The notes: generated by a model not told the origin, from the letters alone. 64,000 nt of DNA from Neurospora tetrasperma FGSC 2508 (GCF_000213175.1 NW_009799179.1:8998480-9062479), one strand, 5' to 3'; counted from the first letter of the stretch, positions 35,901 to 49,019 are shown. Program-made: numbers and translations.

Positions 35901-38628
35901 CATTGACCTCGGGGGGCTTGTACACTATGTGGCATCCATTGGAGTGTTGGACAGTGCGTTAGGAAATTACCTCGGACTGAGAAAGATCATGTAACTTGAT
36001 GTCCGAGTCGGAAGGCATATTCCAAGGTACCTAGTAAGGTCCAGTCGTTTCCACCTGCTCGCCGAAAAAGGAATACGACACGGCACCTCATGTTGTTTGA
36101 ACAGGTTCAGTTGGAAATGGTCCCGGCACTCTGGGTTGAGCGCCCTCATTTCCCGTCTGTGATTAGCTGTCGTGGTGTGATGCCCGCTCGCTGATCATAT
36201 TTACTAGCTATACATGGCATGTCGTGTACGAGTGATGCACTGTACTAGTGTACATACTATGTAATAACGGGGTGCCTATGGGATCTTGTAGCAGCAGGAC
36301 TCGGGTAAGGTAACGTAGCGTATCAACGATACGTGTTTTGTTACCCACCCTATTCGTTAGCTCCCGCTCGACTCCTTGCCCCTGCTCCCGTCCACCCTCT
36401 CGTCAGGGCCGGTAACAAAAGGGGGGGAGGGCGGGGGGTGCCTGCCCAGTGAGATGCCAGTGCCATTGCCAGATTCATTGTCGCTCCGTCTCCAAAGGCA
36501 GGAGAGCACAGGCCATACACATATTCGAGCAGTATTGGATGCCGAAAATAGTGCCCTGTTTATTTCCTGGTCTATCGCTCCAAATGTCGCGTCAAAGGCA
36601 GTTGCCACCTCTAGGTAGGGGAAGGAGTCATGGGTCTGTCTTGACACTACAGCCGGGCAGGCAATGACCGACGGGAACTCGCGGCGGCCGTCAGGTGGAG
36701 AAAACGACGGATCATGATGCACTCCAATTTGGGTACCTCTAGATACTCGCTTCTTTCCATTTTCCTAGGTATGTACCTACCTACTTTCCCCCTCGCGTCA
36801 CCCCGTCATCTTTGAAGAACGGTGCCGCTAGAGGTGGTGACTACCTCCCGTCTACGGTACTACATATCAGTCATTTCCTCGGCTATGGAAATTACACAGC
36901 GTAGCAGAGGAAACCACGCTTTCATTTCGATCAACCAACGGCGTCCAATTCCCGCAACTATAGCGTCCAGCATGTTCCACAAAATCTCGCGCCCACACCA
37001 AAATCCGCGAGCGACTCTCAACCTGACTGGCCTCTTATCCGCGTGTCGCGTGTCGCTGTGGATTATCGGGATCGCCAAGAATCATTGGCGCCATCCTATC
37101 CTATCCCGTCTCGACAAGTGACCGTTCAGCCGGGTATCCGTAGCCCTTCGGTGGTCGCATTCTCCCCTTCACAGCGCTGTGCTGTCTGGAATTTCGACTC
37201 ATCGCATCACTGGCATGGATCCACCCGCCGCCTTGCTGACTATGTATGCCGCATGTCGCAACTCCTTCGAGTCCTTCGAGCCTTTCGAGCGCCTCAAACC
37301 CCGTCAACCACTGACTTTGAAAGACCTCTGCTTAGTACACAGGGTTCTTGCGTTCCCAGTGGCTGGGGAAATCTGACATGAGTGATCCAACTTTCCAATC
37401 ACCATGGCCAGCAGCTCCATTCTCCAGCAAAACATACTGTGTCTCCCACATCAGCAACCCATCATCATTTATCATCGTCATCATCATCATCAGAATTCAC
37501 CTATCTGGTTTGGCAAGCCAACGAACATTGATAAGCGCTAACAAAACGCAAAAAGAAATACGTACGGGACGCCCTTGTGCCCCTAAAACCGCATGGAGCT
37601 ACACCACGGTGCAGCGAACTTTGAGCAATATCACCCTGGGTGATGAGTGATTGTGCCGCTTGCGGTGGCGTTAACCTACAGATTCAGTACATGGGCCCTT
37701 GCAAGGAGTCAACTCAGGCAAGCCCGTTCCAGACTGTCGGGTCCGAGTATGGCGCGCGCGCGCGCGCACACACGCCCCTCAGATTGAGCTGAACCTATTC
37801 GGAGAAGCACGGACAAGACGCCATAACCCTACTCTGAAGAGCATACACATACCAGCCTCGGCTATTATAAGAACTATGAAGCGGATTTCTTGTCTAAATA
37901 GGAAGGGGACAGCCGCCAACGTGCAGCGTTGAATCCTTTTCGCCTCGTTTTCCTGAGGACTTTGAGCCAGCTCACGCACCTTAACCCCGTCCCGGGGCCT
38001 CTTCGACTCGTGGATCCATACTTAATCCCTACAGACCAAATTCTACCAGGCAGGCGGGTGAAGAGCGGTCGTCTTGGGCACCGTGTCACCGTCAAGTCCC
38101 ATGATCAGCCAGTGACTTGTGCCCTTGCACAACAACGAAGCCGCAGTCTCAGTGGTGCTTCCCTGCCTTCCGCTCATTGGGATTACTACTGGATGGGAAT
38201 TACTTCCCTCGCGCGTAGCGGAGTTTCATCACTGTCGCTTGTGTCCGTTTGCCCTCGGTTACTCCAAGCATGTTGAGACCTGCAAAGACATTCACATAGA
38301 GGTGGGCGACCACAGCCCTGGGATTGACATGTGAATCATCCGAACCCAAGCGAGCACAAAGGCAAGACAGCGGACTTTGACAAAGGGTACGTCCGAATGC
38401 TGACGGATTCCAGCCCATGCTGTTTGACATGATGGGGTTTGGTAAGATGGCTTGGGATCCCCGCATGCGAGGTCTTTCTCAGCAGCACACCTCTCTCTCC
38501 CGGGGGCATGTCAGACTCTCATCTCACTTGGACCATGAAAGGTACGGGTACAGATGGGCAGGGAACATGGAAGCGAGACAGAAGAAGGGCAAGTACCAGC
38601 TACTTTGTGACCTGTTCTTTGTTAGTGC

Positions 38629-39171
38629 TCACCCACGGCTCAAACCGAATACGATTGGCCCCAGACCGTCCTTTGGGACCCACATGAACCACACGCAAGC
38701 GCAGCACCCCTGAGAGGTCTCACCTTGTGTGATTCGCTTCCAGTCTGTCGGGTCACTCCACTGGTGACCGGAGTGGTCGTCCCATTGGAATTGGTTCCAA
38801 AGTGGAAGTTGGCAGTCGACTGGAGCGACTAGGGCGCAGAATGGGCCCCGACAAGGCCAACAAAGATTCAAGACATCCTTGATGGTGGTTTCAGAAACAG
38901 GCATCGCGATCCTTGGGGGTCCCCTTGTCCCGATGAGGCTGTTGTCGTGTCCGTCTGTGCGGAGACCTACGATGATAACCATGAAGAGGTAGGTACACAC
39001 ACTACTGTAGCACCTGGGTTCCGTCCAGGTACAGGGTTGAAATGGCTCTATACACTGCAGGCATGTTCCATCTGCCGGTGAGTTGCAAATTCTGCACAAA
39101 TTGTTCGTTTCGTCGACCGGTTTCGGCGAAGTGGAAGTCTGAACACCGATCTCGCCGGTCACAGATATCAC
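38629..39171 (-). CDS. Possible orphan coding segment with clustered cysteines (doubtful)
   Basis: A 180-codon open frame containing NNLCRICNSPADGTCLQC and, about 100 codons later, LWNQFQWDDHSGHQWSDP, which look less random than neighbouring frames. The C-x2-C-x9-C-x2-C spacing would suit a small zinc site. An intron with a GTGTGT start and TAG end could be removed near 38970-39003. No homologue is recognised and start and end are uncertain. It may equally be chance. Confidence 0.2.
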   Translation of the reverse strand: MISVTGEIGVQTSTSPKPVDETNNLCRICNSPADGTCLQCIEPFQPCTWTEPRCYSSVCTYLFMVIIVGLRTDGHDNSLIGTRGPPRIAMPVSETTIKDVLNLCWPCRGPFCALVAPVDCQLPLWNQFQWDDHSGHQWSDPTDWKRITQGETSQGCCACVWFMWVPKDGLGPIVFGLSRG

Positions 39172-41928
39172 CAGCCTTGCTGATACCTCATCTCAACACT
39201 TTCTAGCATCGTGGTGGAGGATCTTGGGAACCGACAAGCTTCCAAGCGTACGGATACGGGCACAGCCCGCTTAACTATCGCGTCACCAGATTCAGCCTCG
39301 CTCACAGAAACGTCTCCACCCCCAGACATCAGCGTTGGGATGGGAACATACGGCAGCTAGTTGGGGTTGACCGCTTTTTCCCCAGACCATAGTTACAGCT
39401 CCGGATGCGGCAACTTGGTTTCAGTGGCCCCTTTTCGCGGATCCCACCAACCGCTGACTCGCAAAAGATCTTCAAGCCTTCTTTGAGTGCAACGCGTTCG
39501 GGGCCTCGACATGAGTGTTACAAACCAATTTGGCTCTTTGCCTTTCGGGCGTGGGCAGGACCTTTTCGAGAAGTGATGAATCACTTTACTGCTTTGGTCA
39601 ATGCCAAGGAGGCGCCGCTAGACAGCTCTGGGTGTGTCAGAGTCCCTCGCAGCACCCGGAGGTCGGATCCACTTACCCTCTTGACTTCATGATCAACAGT
39701 CGTTTGGGACCATATTACAGCAATTTAACCTAGCTTGGTTCTTGCAGAGATGCCCGATTTGGACAGCTCGCGCTGTCTGGTTGGTCCAAGCTAGCCAGTA
39801 CACCATCTGACAGGCTGACAGCGGGTGGGTAAATCTCAGGACCAATGCTAGGTACCATCTTGGACAGATTGTTAATTTCTGCGTTTCTTTATCTCGGTCA
39901 ACACCTTGCACGGCAGTCTGTCACGACATATATGTACTACCGAGAAACAGGCAGTTTGCAGTCAGTACCGTTGCGTTCATGTGAAAACTGGGCAACGCCC
40001 AGGCGACCAACTCAGCGAGCGTTATGGATCAATCCAGAATTGGGCGGTATACGACATCAGGAGATTCCCTCCTGACTGATGAGCTGTATTGAACGCTCAG
40101 ACGTGGCTTTGCTAAGTTTCGTGTCTACTTCATCATGACCGACCCGTGCTTGACGCTTTGGGGTTGATACTGATCTATGGGTCCCGACGTTGTGGGAAAA
40201 CTGCAGGCTTGGGGCATGTTGCTGTTCAGTCGATGGCGATTGTTGGGACACTGAGCCTTTTTAGGAACGGAGTACGGGCTGCAGCAGCGTATCCGGCCGG
40301 GCTCACTTCCCAGTGTTTTGTGGGAGACAAGTACCACCATGCGCAGTCCCGTAAGTGGCAAGCGAGACACAGGGGCGAAGGGGATAGGCTACCAGACTGT
40401 CGGGACGGACAACTCAGGCCCTGCAGGATGGCTCCGGCAAGGTGGGCTGCGACAGCGAGGAGGTAGAGGTACCTCTAGTTACCTCGGCCCTGTGTGGTAC
40501 AGATGAGTTGTCTGTAAATTTCAAGACGCCACTTTGACCTTGAACGTTTCCTCCCGCTCGTTTCAGATTACCACCCACGAACCCCCTTATACGGAGAAGC
40601 AAGGCTTGGCTATTACATAAAGGGATACTCGTCTTTACAATGGACGTGTTCTGTGTCCACTTATGTGATTAAGCTCCTGACTCCTTGGTCACCAAGCGGG
40701 AATGACTTTTCGTACTTGGCGCAAGGTCATAACCGGTTTGAACTAGCTACTCTCATCACTTGATGTCTTTGAATTTTCCTATTTACTTGGCCGTTCAGAG
40801 TCCGAGATGCCTTGCCAGCATGCTTTAGCATTGACAATACGTGTCGGGCGAGGTTGCTCTCCAACAAAGAATAACCATGCCATCCGGCTGGAGAGGTTAT
40901 ATGGTCCCTTTGCTGTTTTGTTGTTGTTTCAATGGCTGTTCGGAATCTGACCTATCACTTACATTTCCTTACCTTACCTCGAAAATTTCGTGCCACACAC
41001 AGGTTAACGTGTACCGAAAGAGACGAAACACAATCTTCTATACTTACAAGGCCCGTCGCAGCATCAAAAACTCGGACAATCAAGCGCTCAACACACCAAA
41101 AACGCATGCTTCAACCACAAAGGGAAAATGGAGACTTCAGTCCTCAGATTGCGGGCGGAGCAGAGATTGTAGTTTTCGAATCATTAAGTTGTCATAAATC
41201 AATTTTTTTGCTGCGCACGAGAACAAAGGGGGATGTTTAATACTGACACTGACGACCCGTCGGAATAGCCACATGGAAGAATAAAAGAACCTCGAGGGTC
41301 CTACGAGTGAAAGCACAAAGGAATCGATTCGGCCAATTGCATCTTCCCTGCCCTGGTCAAGCTAGAAAACTGGTTACTCAACCGTTGAACACCGCCGACC
41401 GTCCACTTTTCGAAACCAAACACTGTTTCCCTGTACGCAAGATACGTCTGCTTTGCTTTCAAATATCGAATCCTAGATCTCCCTCTTTTCCTGGCTTTTC
41501 TGAATGTCAAAGTCTTGAAGTTTTCGTTTCGAGTACTGTTTCCTTTTCTCTTTTTTTAGTTTTTTTTTTCCCTTCCCCATTCCCTGGCTGTTTCCCGGTA
41601 ATCGACCAACCCAAGCCGCGGCGCATTCGACGGGAGGTGGCGGTAAAATTCCAACTTCCACTTTCTTTGATCACGATCTCGGCAATATAACTACACATTC
41701 CTACTGGGGACAGTACTTGAAATGTCGCTTGAACAGATGCATGACATTGTGCTGAAAAAGTACAGAGGTTGTAACCCGTCTGTTATCCAAGTGACGAAGA
41801 AACAAATATGTAAGTGGTCATTGCAGTGAGACGTACTACCTTACCTACCTCAAGCGCCACTACAGAGTAACCACACAAACACTGTACCTGTCCAATGTCG
41901 TCAGTACCTGCCTGCCTGCCGTTCTTCT

Positions 41929-41963
41929 TTCCTTCCTTCCTTCCTTCCTTCCTTCCTTCCTTC
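41929..41963 (+). repeat. (TTCC)n microsatellite
   Basis: About eight uninterrupted TTCC units in a pyrimidine-rich context, preceded by a CCTG triplet-type patch (41908-41921). Confidence 0.95.
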
Positions 41964-43862
41964 TTTGCAACCTTCCATTCAAAGAGACTATTCCGCAAAA
42001 GGGGGGGGCTGGCGGCGCTACTACCAATACCTCTAATGTATGTACACTACACTAGACTGCCATGGAGACGGCGCGATATGTATGTTGTGTAACCCGAGAA
42101 CTGAACTGAACTGAACTGATTGGAGCCTACTCTAGAGGTCGGGTCGGGTCCGTGCCTACCTAACTGCTAGTCTAGTGTCTAGGTGCCGTGCCCTTGGCTG
42201 AGTATGTAACCCTTGAGGTTGTTCAATCGCTGCGAGACCGGTGACATGGAAGTCTAGACCCGACGAACAATCCAAAGAAAGCTCGGTTCCGGACTGTCGG
42301 GAGCCGCGGGGGAGGGGGGTCGAGCCGGGGTGCGAATCTAACTAACCGTGATAGTGATCATCCATCGGAGCCTGGCTTGGAAGGTTTTGTTAGCAAAAAA
42401 TGGTAAATGTTTAGCTAGGCACATATTGAAGGGCCGATGTTTTTTTTTCTTCTTCTTTTTTTTTGCCGGCTGTGCAACGAAGATGGTGATGATTCCCTCG
42501 ATGGATGTGATCAATCATCCATATAGACCAAGAGAAAGAAGGGTCTAGGTATACATAGTATATATGTATATACCTAGTCAGATAGATAGTCAAGACCCGG
42601 CCGGCGGGCCCCGACATTACGTACACATTGTACATGTCTACCTACCTAGGTAGGCAACAAAACAGACGATAATATGCAAAATCTGTACGGTCGATTCCAA
42701 AAATGGAAGCTTAGGTAAGGTAAGCTACTACCAGATCTTGTATGTACTACATAGCATTATTCAGGTACCCGGATCGTTTGCGTCGGACAACATCCCACAT
42801 ACATATTTCACCGATCATCATCACCATTCGATTCGGCTGCTGAGTGGTCACATGTAGATTACCTACACATTGTATAGTATAGGTCTTGATATACTAGGAT
42901 AGTCACATTGATCATTCGGTAGGTTACATATGCCAAGTAAAGTACAGTAGGTTCACGTACATAGAGGTAGGTTACAGATGGACGGGTTCTCCGTCTTACC
43001 TCCGATCGATTTCCAGGATTCAAGGGTAAAGAGAAAAAAAAGGGTAGCTGCGTAGTCTGTTTTGGATTATGCAAGATTGGGCGCATAGAGAGAACTACAT
43101 ATGTACTATGCATGTGCCTAGGCGTAGATGGCGCGGGGAGGAGTGTTTGCTATTTTAAAAGCGGAGTTTGTTAGTGTATTCGAACGGAGCACAGCGGCCT
43201 GGCGTTTGGTGATGATGGTTGGGGAGGTTATTATTGTTGTGGGAAGTGTTCCCCTTCTTGATTGCCTAGTGCGGTTGTGTCTTGGTAATACATACATACG
43301 AGGCATGTCAGTTGCGCAACAACAGCATTCGATGTTTTTGAAGGAGATTGCACAGAGTTCAAGTTGAAAAAGCTGGGGCCGGGCCAGGCGATATGGAGAA
43401 AAAACGAGTTAGTTCAACTTTTACTACCTAGGGGCACCTATACCCATGAAAACCAGGCTCAAATCTACAACTTCACCACGATATAAGACGCGAACAAATA
43501 CATGATGAAACTCGCCATTCCTCACTTTCGTGCCTAGAGTGTCAACGCTCATCCTTATCCTACTATTGCTGCGAGTCATGAAAATTGATGGGTCACAAAT
43601 GGAAATTAGGGTAGAAGGGTAGGTTGTATAGGGACGAAGGGGGAAAGAGGTCGAATGAGAGATGCGCTCAGTACGACTGGCTCCCCTCGTGGTTTTCATT
43701 TATATAAAGTGTTCGGAGCACGATCGAGTGCGAGTGGTCTTCTAACATGACTTCATCTAACAAGCTATCTTCCGTTCAAATTGACAGCAGCAGTTCCAAA
43801 GCCAGGACTGACGCAGTTGCAAACGATAGCCCCCCCCCCCCCAATATTAATCCCCTAATGTT

Positions 43863-46004
43863 CTACGGAAGTATCCCACCATCACTACCCTTCTTCTTCT
43901 TCTTCTCCTGAGGCTTCTCCTTCAATACTCCCACGCCTCCATATCCCTCCTGCTCCAAGCCAATACCAGGTACCTCAACCCCTTCACTCACTTGCACCTT
44001 CTCTCCAGTGATATCACCACCATGGATATATAGCGCCATCACTCTTGGCCCTGGATACTTCCTCCTCGCATGCACTACCCACCACAACGCCGTCAGTGCC
44101 ACCACTCCAACCAAAATGACACTATTATAGTTCATCGATTCCGTCGTGGTTGGATAATCATAGGGGAAGCAAAAGAGGGTGTTGAACAACACGATGAAGA
44201 GGACCGCTAGAATGTTGATGGGCGTTCCGAACTTGCCTAGCCGAAAAGAGCCGGGGACGGAGGGCAGGTATTGGCGCCGGGTCAAAATGTTGGCGGCGAA
44301 CGGGATGGCGTAGGAGGTGGTGGTGAGGATGATGAAGGAACCGGTTAGGTTGAGGAAGGCGGTAGGCGAGCCGAGGGGGATGGCGCCTAGGGCTGTTGCG
44401 ATTGTTGCTTTTTTTACGGAAGGGGGGACTTTGTCAGTTTTCTGTTTTTAGTTGAAGAAAGGAGAGAAGCGTAGAGGTAAAAGACTTACCGACGAAAAGA
44501 GTGGCAGGGATAGGACAGCTAAGTCTTTCATTGACGCGGGAAAAGAGAGGGGATAACGGGACGGCGTTGTCTCGGGCCAAAGCCCAGTAGATGCGTGAGT
44601 TGGCTAGAACCGTACCGACACAGCAGAGGAGTGAGGAGCACAAGATAATGAACAAGAGACCGAAGGTGGCGCCGTGATTCGTGGTGCCGTCGGCGTGGGC
44701 GGTCGCTTGAGCGTAGATGTTGGCGAGCGGGTAAGTGTTAAAGCCGCCTTGGAGGGCGTCGAGATCGGTGATGGCGTAGCAGAGGGCGATGGCGAAGCAG
44801 AATGCGTCTAACGAAGGAGTTAGTGTAAGCTCGTCAAGTGCAAAAGGGGCTTGTGAACATACAGAGAAAGCCCAAGCCGATTTGTAGCCCAATTGCCTTT
44901 GGCAAGTCCTTCTTCGGATGTGGCAGCTCCTCAGCCATATGCGTGATAGCATCTGGCGTTCCCACGGTGAACGCCCCGTTCAAAACCCCCAACAAGAACG
45001 CTAAACCGCCTGGCCAGCCCGTGAGGTTATTCTCGGTGAAAGATTTCCAGACAAAGTAATCACTAGCGTGACGCTTGGGCATGGCTGAGATGACAATAAT
45101 GGTAATAATACCGCCGACGATGACGAAGAACATGCCGATTTTCTGGGTGTGCGGAATCACTCGGTTGGCAAAGATCACAGCTGCCGTGGAAAGCCAGAGA
45201 ACAAGCAGGTAGGTGATGTAGACCTGCCATGGCTCGTAGGTGTAAGTGGTCTGGTGGTAAACAGAGTACATGCTGATGCAGATGTTGGCCGTGATCTGCA
45301 TCAGGGCGGCTAGGTCGAACATCCATCCGTAGAAGTTGATCCAGCCGGTGAAGAAACCAAGAATCCGGCCATATTTGGGCCCGCCGGCTGGCAATGATGT
45401 TAATCTTGCCTTCTAGCATCTAAGCAGAAGGCGTGGGGATGTAAAAGGGGGGAAGCTTACCGATAGTGGCCCAATGGTAAACACCACCAGCAGTTGGAAT
45501 AGCTGATGCAAGCTACAATATGAAAATTCATGGTCAGACATCCCATTCTAACGCCCCTATTCACGCAGTCCAACACCTGATGATTCCTTGTACTCACCTC
45601 AGCCAGTCCCGCCCCGATGAAGCTGTAATAGAAAACCGCGACGATAAGACCAAAAATAAGACCAGGCGGACCACCATTAACTTCCAAACATCACCGATGT
45701 TAGTGACCACTCATTGATGTTTCAAGAAGAACAAGCGCCAGCAAGACGGGGCCCGCTTGAGACAGTACGTACGAATGGACACCGAGATAGACGACCCGAG
45801 AGCTATCCAGGCGTTGTCAATGGTAATTGCAATGCCAGCCAAGCCCAACAGACTGTATTGTCGGTTGAGCTGGTCTCGATAACCTGAAGCATTGACCACG
45901 ACTCCATTCTCGATCGCGGCGACGATCTCATCTCGGTCTTCAGGACATCCTCCGGCCCGCACACTTTGTTTTTCGTCGACCGATGCTTGATGTGAACTGT
46001 CCAT
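43863..46004 (-). CDS. Amino-acid/GABA/choline-type permease (APC superfamily)
   Basis: Six exons (46004-45773, 45680-45598, 45512-45461, 45387-44863, 44807-44490, 44407-43863) splice in phase to 584 aa, typical for fungal permeases with about 12 membrane helices. It would import amino acids, GABA or choline across the plasma or vacuolar membrane by proton symport. The cytosolic N-terminus (MDSSHQASVDEKQ...) is followed by YSLLGLAGIAITIDNAW, then LNGGPPGLIFGLIVAVFYYS, LAELASAIPTAGGVYHWAT, AGGPKYGRILGFFTGWINFY, several helices, the conserved THMAEELPHPKKDLPKAI loop, and LANSRIYWALARDNAVPLSP. The Lys-rich tail EKPQEKKKKK lies near the end. These blocks are those of the GABA-permease/choline-transporter subfamily. 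Substrate cannot be assigned from sequence. Confidence 0.88.
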
Positions 46005-47523
46005 GTTGTTGGGAGGATGTGAAAGAGCCGATGTTTGGCCAGGTGGTAGCTACCAGTTGCTGAAACTTTTGCAGTTTTAAACCGTCCATTCCCAAGGGAA
46101 GCCACGAAGATATTAATGGCAGCTGAACTGAAATTGAGAGTGTATTGTTCATCGTGCCTTCCTACCCAAAAGGGTAAAACAGTCCCTGGACGTCCTACAC
46201 TACAACGACCACATCCGGTCATTCGCCGGCATCACAGAACCTGTGTCTGGACTCGTGATGCGGTATGTATAGCACGACCTTGATATCGAATATAGTTCCG
46301 ATGACGCACAGAAATCCCCCATCTCTAGATGTTATCTCTCCAAGCCAAGTCGTTCGAAGACGTAAGACCAACTCGAGCACTGACAAGACCAGATGTTATA
46401 CATCATCTGGACAAAACGTGGTTAGTTCAATTCCCAGGGGTTCTTATCCTTATCTGGATGCTGCTGCTGCTGCCCACGACCTGAAGATCTATCTGCTGCA
46501 GGCGTAACGGCTCATCCGACGAATAAGGTCCGCGAAGCATTGCCGTTACGCTACTCCGTCCCGTTCAATACCCGTGGATCTGCATCCCGGGGAGAAACAT
46601 GGCTGAAGAGCAGGGGGTTCTTGGGACGAGTATTTCGGGACGGCAGATCTGATAAGTGGAAGAGTCCGTCGTTGGACGCCTCAGGTTGTAGCAGATGTTG
46701 GTATCATGTTGTTTGATAGGATGGATTAGGCAGATTACAACCCGGGCGTGGTGACAGCCGGACTTGATAACGTGGGGGTGGGCGACGATGAAACCCTTAC
46801 TTCGGAGCCCCGCTTCTCGGCGAATCGCTCTAGCGCCTGATTGCGTGTAGTGGAAGAGGAAATCGGTATTTTCGCATGAATGGAAAATGGAATGGGATGA
46901 GGAGAACGTGGGGACTGCATGATGCTGCACCTGAAAGGCGTCTGATGTAGCATTGTGGTGGAGGCTGATATGTCCCAGTCCGATATCAAAGGTTTGAGAT
47001 TCTCTGGCGTTTGGCTTGTAGATAAGGTATGCGGATGCGGTAACAGTCGCCCACATGAGTGATACATTGCACTGTCATCTGGACAAGTGCTTGGTGTCTG
47101 ACTTCAGTGAGAATAGAACCCGATATCGACCCCCAGGGTGCCTCGCGTGGGTTTCTAATGATCATTGTCAATCTCCCGGATTTGATATGATAACCAACAA
47201 CCCGGGGTGAACGAGACTGCCCCAGAGTTTGGAAGTGTTTTCCCTGGCAAGTCTTTTGTCGTCCATCAGAAACAGAATCAGCTCGCTGGTTTCTCCACAA
47301 CCTAGCCTTTGAGCTGGGTTGGTCGCAAAGTCAACTGAACATCCGTGGACCATCACCACTAGGACTTGGACTCATAATCTTGAGCTTATACCCAAGGGTA
47401 GCCGCATCCAATGCATTGTGTGGCCCGGTAAGATATTTGCCGTCGAAGCCGCCAGGAGAATGAGCAGAAAAGCAGTCGCATGCATGTATAACCTCCCAAA
47501 ACCTGAAGACCAAAACTCAAGAC
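46005..47523. other. Intergenic between the permease and nicotinate phosphoribosyltransferase
   Basis: Nothing recognised. The left part is the permease promoter; short frames on both strands (for example 46565-47056 minus, 163 codons) lack domains. A small 7-bp hairpin (CCAGATG/CATCTGG) sits at 46389-46410 and a GCTGCTGCTGC patch at 46461-46471. The right end is the 3' flank of the phosphoribosyltransferase gene. Confidence 0.55.
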
Positions 47524-49019
47524 TCATGCCGTGGCAGCATCACCATCGTGACCCCATCTTGCCGACTCATCACCCTCGCTCCAATCCTTTTCGACGTATC
47601 CGAGCTCTCGTTTGACCTTCTCGACCGTCGCCTTATCGCCTGTGTTCTTTCCTACGTTGTCACTAGGAGGCAATTGTTAGTCGCATATTGCGGTAGGAGC
47701 AGTGGCTCCAAGACAGATTCTTACCTGATCTTAATTGCTGGATTTCCGGCAGCCGAGCTCAGCTTGATGACAATATTCAGAGGCGTGGATTTCTTGCCAG
47801 TAGCCTTGTGGACAAAGTCATTGGTAAAGTAGGTACCGACACCAAAAGTTGGCTGGAAGCCGGCCGCTTCAGCAACCTCCTTGTACTCCAAGCACCTGTC
47901 AATATCCAGCGAGTCGGAAAAGACAATAACCTTTTTGTCCTTGATGCCCTGTTCATCATAGAACTTGCGCATGAGCTTGACAAACTCCTTGGGGTCTCCC
48001 GAATCCTGGCGGACACCCGTGAAAACTTGGGCATAGGTCTTGTCGGGATGGAGGTCCTTGATGACATCTTTCGCTGCCGAGATAAAGGCATCGGCCGTGC
48101 TGATCTTGCGATCCCGCGGCTGCGGTACGAGCTCTCCAGATGCCGACATTGGCTTGCTGAACGCCCTGAGGAATTCAGGGGTTCCAAAGGTATCTGTGAG
48201 CGCAATGCCGAGGACGCCAGGTCCGTAGCATCCAACCCAGCGGGAAAGGGCTTCCTCTGTAGCGGACTTGTAATCTCCAAGGATGGCGGCGTTACCCATA
48301 AACCACTCGTGCGCAACGGTGCCAACGGGTGGGATGTTGAAGCGCATGGCAAGGTGAACGTTGCTAGTGCCGGAGAGCTTACCGGTCAGGCCTCTCTTCT
48401 CGGCTTCCTTGGCCGCCTTGGTGAGACCCCTAAACACCAAAGCTTGCGTGTGGTAGTCGCGGCGCCGGCGGGTTCCGAATTCGGAGAACACGCAACCAGC
48501 CTCGAGCAGGCGCATGCCTTTCTCAAAGGCCTTTTCTTCCTGGCCATCATAATCCCAGTCCGTGTCCATGAACTTGAAGTAGGCTTCCGAAGTGAGTGCG
48601 AGAAGCGGAATTTCGTAGAGAATAGTCTCGGCCCAATTGCCCTTGATATCATAGTGGATATCACCGAGATCCGAGTCACCATCAGGGCGGAAGGAAACGG
48701 CGACCTGCTCGCGCGGCCGAAGGCGGAACTCGGAAAGGTAATCAAGATACTCTTCGGTTAGGTAAGGGCAGTGAGTCTTGAGGAACTGGAGCTCCTCGGG
48801 GGATAGGCTGATATTCCCGAGCTTCATAACCTGTTCTTCGAGCCAGACGAAGGCTTCGCGCGACAACTTCTTCTCGGGAGTGCGGTTTGTGAACGAGTAG
48901 GTGACGGGGACGTCTTTGAAGTATTTGAGAACGGCGCATTGCATCGTCAACTTGTACAGATCGGTGTCGAGGAACGAGATGACACCCGCTGGGTGAGGCA
49001 AAGAGCTGTTGAAGTCCAT
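47524..49019 (-). CDS. npt1: Nicotinate phosphoribosyltransferase
   Basis: Two exons (49019-47725 and 47662-47524; intron 62 bp) give 477 aa. The enzyme joins nicotinate and PRPP, with ATP hydrolysis, to form nicotinate mononucleotide in NAD salvage. I start at [20 protein letters not shown], where similarity begins; the frame is open to 49169 without family sequence. Landmarks: [60 protein letters not shown] (the His is the one phosphorylated in the family), [15 protein letters not shown] and VIVFSDSLD in the phosphate-binding region, [10 protein letters not shown]. The second exon restores a normal C-terminus ([19 protein letters not shown]). Length fits the family's usual 400-480 aa. All active-site blocks are present. 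Confidence 0.95.

Larger units (their letters stand above)
32934..43862. other. 10.9-kb stretch without recognisable genes
   Basis: No open frame here shows a domain or a credible spliced model. The first 1-2 kb is probably the lae-1 promoter and leader. Noted contents: a possible orphan coding segment at 38629-39171 (minus) with clustered cysteines, a (CAT)n patch at 37470-37492, a GC/AC tract at 37751-37772, a TTCC microsatellite at 41929-41963, four GACTGTCGGG-like words (37732-42300), a GAACT tandem at 42097-42117 and a C12 run at about 43830. The base composition is normal, so it is not a RIP block. Confidence 0.5.

Noticed and set aside
40146-40466. Short plus-strand frame containing GSRRCGKT, which matches the Walker A pattern GxxxxGK[ST].
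   Set aside because: No Walker B or other NTPase motif follows, the frame ends within 107 codons, and overlapping frames are equally open. The match is probably chance.
46420-46445. GGTTAGTTCAATTCCCAGG resembled a tRNA B box.
   Set aside because: The five-base T stem does not pair and no A box lies at the right distance.
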